This document shows, piece by piece, positions 30,101-43,100 of a DNA stretch of 64,000 bases; positions within the stretch are counted from its first letter, which is position 1, and each line of letters opens with the position of its first letter. The stretch spans positions 18,878,154-18,942,153 of the forward strand of contig CM060472.1 of assembly GCA_030544235.1 (NCBI GenBank). The letters are read 5' to 3'. Origin of the DNA: Lepturacanthus savala. Taxonomy: Eukaryota; Chordata; Actinopteri; Scombriformes; Trichiuridae. The position numbers and the translations under genes were made by a program. Under the pieces are notes generated by a model. It did no database searches, was not told where the DNA came from, and worked only from the letters and a program-made list of their open reading frames with translations.

Positions 30101-33100
30101 TTATTTCTATCCTCCCTTGCTGACAGTTTATCCCCGGTTTGCACTCCCGACCATCTTTAGCCGCCCACTTCTCGACCTCCGAACTGCGACCTCCGACCCT
30201 CACCTCCAGGCCCCTGATCTCCCTGGTGCGATCCGTGTGGCTGCTCTTCTCCGTTTCCAGTTCGCTCTCCAAGTGTTTGAGGCGGTTGTTGAGGAGGTCT
30301 CGCTCCAGCTGGGCGCTGTCTCTCTCCTCGCTGCAGACCAGCAGCTCCTTCTTCAGACGGGAAACCTGAAGGAAAACATGCATGTCGTGTTTTTGTCGTG
30401 GACTTTACAGCGTTTATTGTGTCATACATGGTATAATAGTACCAAATGGAACTTTTTTCCACTGCTCTTAACCTTAAAGTGCAGCCCTGTTACACTTTGT
30501 ACACAATCACAACCTAATTAGCTAACTATAACCAAGTATACTAATATATTCTGCTCGGTTGCTCTGTATGAAACATTGGATGCTGCTCGCAGTAATATCA
30601 ATCTATATTTTTGTCTGGATTCAATAAAAAACAAAAATATGCAACATATATAATGATTTTTTTATACCGTTTCATATGTTTGGCAAGATGAGAAAGTCAA
30701 AAACTTTTTAAAATACAGTTTTAAGAAGCATTCATCAGGTCTATATATAAATGTATATTGTGTGTTCATGTTAGTTTTTTTCTTATTTAAAAGTCCATTT
30801 TATATTTTTTTTACAAAAAACAATTTTGTGTTTTTTTTTTGTTTTTTTTTTACACAAAATGTCAAATGGTGTAACTAAAAAATAACGTGTCTTTATTTTT
30901 TTTTTAAAAACCTTTTTAAAAAAGTTAAACCATCTGGTATCAGGTTTTTAGGTTTACACCACATGACAGTTTTGTCACTGGTCCTTTTATTCTTGTAGCT
31001 CTGTTTTTACCTCAAGTATTTTTATTTTTATACTTTTTTTAAATAAAATATTTCTTTCTTCTCTCTGCTCAACTTCTCATATGTCACTTATCATCATGGC
31101 TTTGTCACTGATGACTGAGCAGTGTGAATGTGTAGATGTGGACTGCAGCAACTGAATTCCCCTTTGGGGATAAATAAAGCTTTCTGGAACAGTACACATC
31201 CCATAGACACTTTATCACCCTAGATACTCTTGAAAAGGAATAAAAATACCTTTAAAATACTTTCCTTTAAGAGAAATATTAAGTTTAAATTGATAGGACA
31301 AAGATATGTTCAGACTTGATGCATATCTCAGAGGTTCCTGCAGCATCAGTGATCTGACCTCTTCCTGCAGGCCCTTCAGGCTGCTCTGGGCTCTCTGCAG
31401 CTCGGCCATTCTGTCCTTGTTGTTGCGTTGGGCCTCCTGCAGGTCCTTCCTGGAGCGCTCCCGGTACTCCTCCAGCTGGGTCTGCAGGGCGGCCACCGAC
31501 TGACGGGAGTCTCCCATCATCATCTCCATCTGATCGGCCGAGGAGGCAGAAAAATGGAGGTGAACGAAACCGTCCGTGCGTATCTGAGAACCAGGATGTG
31601 GGCCTCCCCCTCCTCGCTCACCTCCTTGTTGAGCTTCTCCAGAGCTCGGTCCAGCAGCCGTTTCTGCTCCTCCAGGTCGCTCTTGCTCCTCCGCAGCGCC
31701 TCCCTCTCCAGGTCCCTCTCCTCCAGGCGGCGGCTCAGCTCGTCCCGCTCTTTGCCGAGGCGCGTCGCTCCTCTCTTGGCCTCCTCCAGCTGCGACTTCA
31801 GGGAGCGGTTCTCGTCCTCCAGAGCTTCCAACGCCTCCTCGGCCTCCGGGCTCCTGGGGAGACTGGAGTGGAGCCTCGTCTGCGAAAGACAAGACATACG
31901 CTGGCGTACATCACCTTATAGCTGCTGTTTTATTACGTGTGTTTAATTGTGTGACACTGGCGTCACCACTGATTTAAATGTCTGTCATACATCTTTATCC
32001 TTAAACTGACTTAAACTGATAAAGGCCCTAAGTGTACGCCACGACATTTTAACATGGAACATGTGTAGTCAGTCTGGATATGTGTTACACATCTGTAATT
32101 AGGTTTTGTCTATAGTCAAAAATAACATTTGAGACATCACCCACAACTATATTCTTCCTATCCACAATTGTCATTTGAGAGATCCACAACTACAATCTTC
32201 CTAGGACAAATGACATCAATTCTGTCATTCATGTGTATGGGGTTTGTCATTACAGATATCAACAACTCACTTTAAAGTATCTGCCATGTAAATGACAGAT
32301 ATCTGTTACTGTATTATGAATAGTAGTAATTCCAGTTTGAGACATCTACAATTTGATTCTGAGTAATCATAAGTCCAGTTCAAGTTGTCTTTAACTCCAA
32401 CAATTGTAATGGTTTAAGAACATGTCCTATATTACATTTAACCTGTTCTAACCACAACTCTTGAATAAATTGATATAAAAGATATCATATATCAAATATA
32501 TTGTGGGGATATATATATATATGTCACAGCAGGCGTTCTAAACCTTAAAATAGTCATGGAAAACTTCATGTGTCACAATAAGAAAAAGTAATGAGCTGTT
32601 CAATTAAGAAGACAAAATATGTGCTCCTAAGCAAAATGAGACTTCAGAAATGTTCCATTTGGTCTGTTTAATATCCCTAAAATTTTAGGATTTTGAAGAG
32701 AAATGGGACCATTAAGCGCTTCTTGTGATCATTTGACAACAAAAGCAGAAAGATTATACGTTGCTGTTCCAACACGATGCAACTCTTGTGCTGCGAATTA
32801 ATCTAAGAGGGATTCTGTGCTTCCATGTTTGAGTTTGTGTTTTTACTTCACATCCCTTCAGCAGAAAACACGGCCTGCGTGGGAGGTATTTTTTTTTTTG
32901 TATTTCTTGTACAGTGTCCTGCTGTGTTCTGTGTTCTGTAAACTGTTCTGTTTACAGGATTTAGTGTGAGTTGTTGCGGTACCATGCGGGCCAGTCTCTC
33001 TCTGAGCCGAGCGTTAGTCTCCTGCAGCTCCAGGTTGGTGCTGCTGTCCGCTGGTGAAGAAGCAGCCGACGTCTGTCGACGGGAAGGACGAGATGGAGAT

Positions 33101-33568
33101 ATTAGAAATGAAGGACACAGGGAGGAATGAGACAGAAAAACATTAAAAACACATACAGTCGATTTATTTTATACATTAAATTCAATTCTGTGATGCAAGA
33201 TATGTTCCTTTTTGATCCCAGTAAATTCCTTTTCCCACACAAGCGGCTGCAGCTTCACCTCTTTGGCCTTTTCCAGCTCGGCTTTGTCTCTCTGCGCCTG
33301 CTCCTTCATCCTGCTGATCTCCGACAGGAGCTCGGCCTCCCGCTCTCCGCTCGCTTTCCGCAGGGCTTCGAGTGCCTCGCTCTCTGCGTCTAGCTCGCCC
33401 TTTTGTTTGTCCAGATCGGCGCGGGCCCGCTGCAGGTCGTCATGGCAACGCCGAAGCTCCTTGGGATAAGTAATCAGAGATGAATAACGTGTGTGAGTAA
33501 GAGGAATGTGCCAGGGTGCATTACAATGTGTTAATATGAGTATGGGGTATGTGTGCGTGGGTGTTTTT

Positions 33569-33611
<43 letters not shown>

Positions 33612-36600
33612 GATAAATGAATGAAGCCGCAGCTGCTTTACTACCATGACCAATTATAAGGAAACAAACGTAACCCTAAAACAGAAAGCGTTTCGCCCAC
33701 ACAGTGAATATAATCCACTCATGACCGAAAAGTGAATCACCTCTTGTAAAGCGCTGCTATCGTCAGACGTAGGAGACGTTTGCTTCTGCAGAGCGAGCAG
33801 CGACTCCTGAAGATCCTTCAGCTCGCCCTCAAACTGCTCCTTCTCTTGTCGAGATTTCAGCAGCCTGCGGGGAGAAAAAAAAAAGACAACAATGTAAAAC
33901 CACACGGCGGTGGCGAGGAGGGTGTTTTTCATATGCACAAACACCGCAAGACCAGGAGCACAAACACACACCTGCACACACAGAGGATGGAAGCGACAAA
34001 TGCCAAACAAAGCACAAATAGAGTGAAACTACTACTGTAAACTATTCAAACGTCACCACATCCAGAATCGGTGTTTCATTTGAAGTTTAAGATTAAAGGA
34101 GGGTTTCATTTTTCAACCTGGAGCTTATCTTTAAGGGAGTTGTCTGCACCAGGCAATAAAATATTTACTATGTAGCATATAGACTCTAGTGTGGTCCGCT
34201 TTCACACATGCAAACCAACCAAAATTGGCCTGATTGACATTTCATCAACGTTTATCTTCAAACAAACAGAAAATTAAATAATTGGTGTCCCCTCCCAACT
34301 GATTTAGTGCATCTGAGTGTGACTAATGCCTTCAAAACAATGAAAATTAACCTTTGGTTCGAATGGACCGTTTGGTGCGCACCAACTGCTGTTGGTTTGA
34401 AAAAGCCGCCTCAGTGTTTATTTGGGTGATCCCAACAGAAACTTCTCAATTTGAGAAATCCATATTGAGCAAAGAACCATCACCCGACTTCACAGTGGAC
34501 GCTTCAATAGAAGAGATGTATTTAACCCTGCCAGGCTCATGTTGTTATCACAACTTCAAATAGAGGAGGTTTCGGTCCACTTGACTTCTTAGCAAATGAC
34601 AAACTTTGGTCCCTTTGGTGAGAATGCAAACTTGGGTCCAAATGAACTATTTGAGATGCATTGATGTATCACGAGAGGGAACAGTAACTATTTCATTTCC
34701 TGTTTGTTTGAAGATAATCATTGATGAAACGTCAATCAGGTCAATTGGTTTGCAGGTGTGAAAGTGGACCACGCTGGAGTCTATATGCTACATAGTAGTG
34801 TGGACCAAATAATCAAACTAGTTGTGTGAAAGCACCCAAAAAGTGAGTAATTCATTCAGGTTGAGAAATGACTAAATTGAGACGCACCACTTGGTTATTA
34901 ATTCAAAATCAACGGTGTTGACATAAAAATTTGATCAAGATTTGTGACTGAATGATTCAAAAACACACACACACAAACAACAAACACAAAAACGACTGAC
35001 TATAAACAAACCACTTTCTTCTATGTTGATTGACTTGATTGATTTGGTTTAATTTGACTGGATTTCGGTTAGTAAGGTTCACCAAGCTGATGATCCACTC
35101 CTGCTATACAAGCTTTTCGAGCGAATCTCAAGCTCAGATTTGCTTATTTGAAACTAAAAATCTACTCAAACCAAACACAGTGAGACCAATTCTCTCACAT
35201 TTGACTGCTGAAGAGTTTCCCGTTCCTGTTAAATGGAAAGTCAGTGAAAGAGTGCATGCATTAAAAATAACTCACAGAAATGTCATATTGAACGGCTGAG
35301 TCACAAAGAAAAGCAGTTCTCACAGTGTTATCAGTATATAACCTAATACACATCTGCATGTGCAGGTAGGTTCAGTGGTGGAATATATTACAGATTAGAT
35401 TTTTGAAGTAATTGTACTTTACATAAGCGTCTTTACCGTGTAATGCTAATTTATACTTCACTCTAGTTACATTGCAAATTTAAAACAAAGTGAAAGGTTC
35501 CAAATAATAATAAGGTGCAGTACTTTTACTATTAATCTACCCAGAGTATCTCAAATTGGTTCCACATTGATGCATGAAAACATAATAATATTTTTGTATG
35601 CATGCAGTGATTAAAACAATAGTATAATATAATAATATACCACAGTCAAAATGAAAAGTACATAAAAAGTACATTTTGCTGATAATATTTTTTGTAATTT
35701 ACTGTAGTAACATTTTCAATTCAGGACATTTTTTTTACTTTGATGATAGCATTTCTACTTATACGCAAGTAAAGAATCTGTGTACTTCATCCACCGCTGG
35801 TTTGGATTCTTTGAACCAATGATTCAAAGACTGTACGAAGAAAAAAAAACTGATACAACTGAGTGTTTGATGCTTGACCGAGGCCAGAACATGTTACAGC
35901 TGCCGGTTCAAAGTGGATGAGAGTGTGTTTTATGAGATGCTGTAGCTCTGCAGCTGACGTGTACTTTTGCCTTTTTATGGTCAGAGTAATATCACAGCTC
36001 TGTAATCCATTAGCTTCAGCTCCTGAGCTCACTATTATATGGTTCTATCTGACATCTTTACAACAAACCCTGATTAATCCATATCATGGTTGTACTTTGT
36101 GCTCTTTGATGTTCGATACCATGAAAGATACAGGAAACCTACCACACGATATCGTTAATTTCATGCTGACAGGTTGATTCATATGATTCTCTACACAAAA
36201 TGGTAAAACAGTGGTGAATAAGGCCACATCTGCACAAAACAGAACAGATCCAATTTTGAGACTTGGGATATTTTACTTCCATAACACGTCTTCTTTCAGT
36301 TCATGAAATTACAAACGATGATTTAAAGCTAAACTCAAAACCTTAATGGCATAAATGACATAAAGGTGTTACTTTTATTTCAACTATGCTCTGAAGGTTT
36401 TTACAGAGTGGTTTGATCATATATTGAATCATATTGATTTAGAAAACATGGTGAAAATGGATCATTTTGACTTGTTGGAGTGATAAAACAGACAGATCCA
36501 AAATTCCCTCTGCACAATTTTTTTGATTCTAATATATCAATCAAATAAAACAATAATTTATATATATTTTATATACTTTTCCAAACAATTAATGTCAGAA

Positions 36601-38279
36601 ACCAATGTAAAAATGTCATGGTGAAATCTATTAGCTAAAATTCAACCCTATTCACCTGTTGCTGGTATAATGGCGTGTTGGATTTCATGCTGACCACACA
36701 AATGTGATCTATATTGATGTTTGATTTTTTTTTAATTCTGAAACAAAGAGCAGGATGAGGTGAATATATGAGTGAGACACTGACTCCTCTCTGGTTGTGT
36801 CCAGCTCCTGCGTCGTCGCCTCCAGCTGCGTCTTCCACTGCTCTCCGTGATCTCGGCAGCTGTCCAGCTCCTCCTCCAGGGTCAATATGGAGGCGTTCAC
36901 CTTCTCGCGCTCCTCTTCAATCTGCTGCTGCGACTGTCACACACAGACACACACATACACACACACACACGAGTCAATTGCAGCATTATTTTGTGAGGAC
37001 CACCCAAAATGTCCTCACAACCAAAAAAGTCCTCATAGAAAAGGTTGTTTGTCAATACTTGGTCCTCACAAGTGTAGCAAAACCAACAAACACACATATT
37101 ATCAATACTTTTATGCCAGACTCATTAGCAAGCCAATAAATCAGTTAATAGTTAAATTATCCTTTCGAAGAAAAGCTACAGGAGTAGTTTATTAAAGATT
37201 ATTATCAAAGTTGCGTGCAAATACTATACAGTATATAACACAATACAGGTTTATTCTTGAGTTTCAAATATTCTTGTTATTATTGTGACTGAGTTTTCAC
37301 GGCCAAATTCTCTATTAAGTTCCATTTGTTTCTCTTTACTTTAGCTTTTCTCATCGTCTATAAAACAAAACAACTAAAAACATTATGATATAATGACCAA
37401 TATAGATGTTAAATCTAGATATTTGAGGAAATTCTTCCCATTTGTCACTTTTTAAATTATTAAATAGCATTTTTTTCCATCTTAATAACTTAATAACAAG
37501 CTTGTTCAGCCAGATTTTGAGAGAGAATGTTGAATATGTGAAGGGAGAGTTAAAGAATCCTCTCAGCATACAAAAAGAGACAAGTTCCAGTCGGTAGGGG
37601 AAAGAGTCTTAGAAATTCTTTTTTTAAATCAGTTTCTTTTACAACAACAAAAAGAAATCCTGTCATTAAAAAGCAGCTGCCAACCTGTCTGCTTCCTCTC
37701 TGCTGTCAGGATATTTTCTTCCTGACACGGCATAAAAATCTGTACCTGTACATATTCAGGATTGAAAATGAACTTTTTGAAGTGTGAACATCTACCAGCG
37801 ACTCAATAGTCAGTGGTGGAAAGGAACTTAATACATTAACTCAAGTACTGTACTTAAATACAGTTTTGAGGCACTTTACTGACATTTTCCCATTTGATTC
37901 TATTTTACTTCCATTCCATATCTCCCATGTGTGCCTTTGTGAATTACTATAGTTTGATTCGGGTGAAATAATTTCATAAAAAACACAACACAGTGTATTT
38001 TTAGCATGCGGCTGTTGGAGGACGTGTCATTCACCTGTGTGACCTGCTCCATGGTTCTCCTCAGGTTCTCCATGTCCTGGCTGTACTGCTCCCGCAGAGC
38101 CTCCATCTCCCTGTCATGACACTCCACCTCCTCCTTCAGCGCCCCCTTCAGGGCCGTCAGCTCCCGCTCCCTCTGGTGCAGGACGTCGTCCTGCCGCTGA
38201 CGCAACAGGGCGGCTTCAGTCAGGTCGGCCTGCAGGGTTATCACGTCCTGCAAAAAGATATTCAGGGATGGTCAGATAG

Positions 38280-38331
<52 letters not shown>

Positions 38332-38470
38332 AAGTATCATCAGTACCGTTTGCAGTGAGTTTGAGTGAGGGGAGTTTTCCCTCAGCTCCTCCTGAAGCTC
38401 AGCCAGGTGGTCTTCTTGTAGGCGCAGACGAGACTCAGCCGCCTCTCTGGCCATACGCTCCTCTGCCAGC

Positions 38471-38531
<61 letters not shown>

Positions 38532-39548
38532 GGTAAATTGCAGCATTATTTTTGTGAGGACCACCCAAAATGTCCTCACAACCAAAAAAGTCCTCATAAA
38601 AAAGGTTGTTTGTCAATACTAGGTCCTCACAAGTGTAGCAAAACCAACACACACACACATTATCAATACTTTAACGCCAGACTCATTAGCAAGCCAATAA
38701 ATCAGTTAATAGTTAAATTATCCTTTGGAAGAAAAGCTACAGGAGCAATTTATTAAAGATTATTGTTAAAGTTGAGCGCAAATACTATACAGAATATACA
38801 CACACACAATATATATATATATACTATATACTGTATGTATACCGCAAATTCTCTAATATTGGCCAGTATTGCATTAGCGTCTGGGTCTGTAGCATTGGCT
38901 GGTATTGCTGTTTCTATTATTTGAACCAACATTTTTAAATGTCTAATTGAATGCGAAAATATACAGGCGAGACTGTTTAGCTCGTGGCATGTACAGTGAC
39001 CGGTAGGTTAACGTTGTTACCATGGCAGAACTTGTTGCTGCAGAGTTTGTTGTAGAGGCTGGTGTGAGTGATGAGGAGATTAGAGGGAGAGATGAAGAGA
39101 TGAAGAGAAGGAGGAAACTAAGGAGGAGGAGCATTGACAGAATTAGGGGATTATTTTCAAAAATGTGTTAAACCTTGGAGTGGTAAGCTGTCTAAACAGG
39201 TAAATTGCATTTTGTTAATGCTGTAAATGTTCTGTATAAATACTGTATTGTAACTGTACTTTTTAAATAAATCTCTACCGGTACTGCGTTTTGTTCAAAT
39301 AGAGGCTTGTCTCTAATTGTGGCCTCGTTCCAATAAAGGCCTGGACGTCGAAGCACTTGAGTCAAGTCTATATTTGAGAATTCACACACAGTAGATACAC
39401 ACAAACATGCAATAAATAAACACATACACAGACACTTACTCATTATGGGCTTGTTGCAGTTCTTTCATGCAGCATCTGAGTCGCTCCTGAAGCTCCTCAG
39501 TGTTTCCCTTTTTCTGGTTCCCATCTGATCCTTGCCTCTGTACAGAAG

Positions 39549-39581
<33 letters not shown>

Positions 39582-40064
39582 AGAACGTGCAAAGACAGAG
39601 ACTGGAGGCCTGGAAACAGAGTGTCACTGTCGACCTTGCAAACGTGTTATGCACGGTCTTATCTCGAACTATAAAGCAGAAAAAGTCCTGCCTTGGATTC
39701 TTCGCCCTACTTTATGACAGTCAGCAGATCTGTGGGAGAACAGGCCCCTTCCAGCCTGTTCACACATTGTCAAAAACGTCGAGATCCCCCCACCTAAAAA
39801 CAGCTCTTTCTGACATGCAGCAGGGGTTTCGCCCACACCGTTCCCCCATTTGTCAAGGCTCCCTCTCACTGAAAAGGAGGTATAAGCGCCGCTCGCCAAT
39901 GAAACGGCTCTTATCCTCCTACACAGTCATTACAGGGACACACACATACACACACACACACAGAGGAGAGACAAAGCCAGAATCACGGACGGCTCCGCTC
40001 CTTGCATTTCTGTTACCACTCGTCTTATCGGTGATGGATTCCGAAGATATATAACAAATCTGTG

Positions 40065-40114
<50 letters not shown>

Positions 40115-43100
40115 CACAGATTTGTTTCATTTTCTTCTCGTCTTTTCATCGCCCCCTCGGAGGAGAGGAGATAATGGTGTTCCGGGACATTTCAGTTTCT
40201 CTCTGTCCTCACAAACAGATGATATACAGAGAATAACATAATAAGCTAAAGCTCATGTGAGCACTTTGAGTGAATTGCATCAGCTGTAGCCTGAAGTGTA
40301 TTAATCTTCCACAATAAATAAAAAGAGCCATACACAAGAATGATGCAATTATCTAATACCAACGAGAATCAATTAAAGCCTGTTCGCACATTAAAGGCTG
40401 ATTTAGTCTCGATTTACCTCTCATAACCTCTGCTTCACTATCATTTACATGCAGCTCACTCGGCACACAACCACATACACCCTGTACTACAGCATCAGGC
40501 GGCTGGCCTCAGACAACATTACACCTTCAGATCTTTAATTAACCGGAGGAAGAAAACAAAACGGATGTTGCAGTGCATGAACTCCTCAGACAGAACACTT
40601 CAAGCCTCCTTTTCAGAAGAGAAGAACAAATCTGTGATTTTTTTTGCCGTTTTCCAAACCCAGGTTTTGTTTTCGTTAACTATTTTACACAGGAATGATG
40701 CCTCCCTTACCTTGCACTACTTTAATTTAAAATACTCTTTTGCTCGTCTTCGATGTAGACTATAGCGTGTTTCTTGTTAACATATGCATTAGGGTTATAA
40801 GTTAAGCTATAAGCTAAGACTCCTTTGTATAAAGTGATGGGAGTTTTCTCAGTATAGTTTCTGTTTGGAACATAAATGCTCCTAAAGTCTTTGTTGCATG
40901 ACATGTTCACCTGATCCTGTTCTATTCAGGTTCAGTTGACCTGCAGCTCTGTGGATGACCATCACTCGATGGCTAAATATACTAAGATGGTCAGCGTGGT
41001 TACTAATGTCAACAAACACTTAGTCCACCAGACTCCTCAGAGCCTCGTCCCCCAGCTGGTGCAGGGTTCCAGTCCAGCTTAATAATTGATGCCTCTCAGT
41101 GACTGCAGCCCTCAACACGCTGGGACCTCAGCAGCTTTCCCCCGCAGGTGCATCGTTGCCAAGAGACAAGACGGGAAAATAACTCGAGCACATAACAAGG
41201 GATCATACATAATCAAGCGGATACAAAGGAGGAACGTCTGTATGGAGATTTATGCAAAAGGATGCACATATAAAGGAAGTGTGCTCATAAAAACACAATT
41301 ATTTGAATGAGGTGTTAACAGGCGGCTCCGGAGCCGACAGAATAACATTCAGTGTGCTCCTTCATTCACAGTTTTAGGTCAAAAGACGAACAAACAGAAA
41401 CCCTTTGACTGTAGTGGGAGATGTTCTGAGCTTTAGGTTAAACATCTTCTACAATTTACTACTTTTAATGCAGCTGCTGCTACTATTGGCACAAAAGCCA
41501 CACTTGCACATATTTAAAGAAGTGATGTCTCAATGTTTGTATTAAAGTTGTGCTCTATCAGCAGGAACCAGGGGGTTTTGCTGCAGACTCTTTATGCTGC
41601 TGGCTGTGGTTCACGCTGTGGAGCACGTTCACTACCAGTTAACATGTTATCTGAATGGAGAGTTGAAATACTTTATATCATGGGGCACATTGCATTTAGT
41701 TGTAGTATGGTGCTATATAAATACAATGCAAAAACTGAAATCCTAACAGGTGTAGATATCTTGTTTTTGCTACAATTAGTCCAATATAGAGTAGAATTAT
41801 CTATTCCACATTTCCTGATGTGGGTCAATTTTGTCTTGTTTTGACTAAAATCAAGAAAAAATAGCTAAATGTGCCAGTGGAATAAGATAATTCTACTCAA
41901 TATTGGACTAATTGTACCAAAAACAAGATATTTTCACCTTAAGATTTCCAGTTTATGCAGTGTAAAAGTAACTGTAGCCGTTTCTCTTACTAATGTCACT
42001 GTGGTGACAGATCCGGGTTTTTCAGAAGATGCTTGTGAAGTTCAGAGCCTTGTTACACAAACACCAGTTTGCTGCAGGCTCCATGTTTCCCAGAGCAGAT
42101 GCACTGGGACACATTTAGATCATAGGTCGGGAACTATTGACTTTCAACCATATTATTTAAATGCAATCAGAGAAACAACATGCATCTACTTTATCGGCGC
42201 ATGATTAAATTAACAAAAACTCAAAAGACTTTTCTGATTTCAAACCACATCTCATGTTCTTCATCTTCTTCATCACAACAACAAATACCTGAGTCTGATC
42301 TGTTCCAATTGACATTATTACCAGCAACTACTGTTGCTCCCATGCTCCCATGCTTGTGTTGGATGAATTGTTGGATTGTTGTTCCTATGATTCCTATGAT
42401 TGAAGTAAATATCTTTATATGAATGTACTTAATAACTATGTGGTCACAAAGATTAAGGAGCAGTGGTGTGAATCACAGGGTAACTCATGATACTATACTA
42501 TGATATTAGGATTCTGTAATAATTGATATATTCCAACACATTTCATCCATACATCAGGATATCTGTGACTGAAGAAGGTAAAAATACCCCTCAAAAAGCA
42601 AAAATAAATAATTATGTTTTATTTATAGCCCTCAAAACTGAAGAAAATAACTGGTTTGGGACTTCAGGTGGTGTCTTACCTTTAAACTGCCTGTTGTGTT
42701 ATGGCTGACGTGAACTTGTCTATTTATGGATCCGTCGCTCTCGCTGAGGCTGAAGAGGAAACGGAGGATTAGATTGGACTGATTACATCGTATGTACGGT
42801 GTGTGACTCTTGTGACACTTCATCACGTTGTAGTTGTATTTACTCGTCTTTGAGGACGTTGGAAACATTTTGCTCCGCTTGAGCGTCCCCGGTGCCGCCG
42901 AGCTCCGCGTTGTGGCTCAGTCTCCTCGGAGGAATCTCCTTCAAACACATGACGGAAAAGTCGGAGAACAGACGTTGAAAAACAAAAGCAGCGGTTTAAA
43001 TCCTGCGAGAAGCAGCTCGTCTTCACTCTCACTTGGTGTCATTTTAGTTTAAGGTAATATATGGCAAGGAACACATCCTTCTAGGGGGGTTAGGAATGAG

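Noticed and set aside
36785..38470. Exon duplication explaining the duplicated cgn intron blocks
   Set aside because: The neighbouring exons encode dissimilar sequences that align to different parts of cingulin; only the intronic blocks match.
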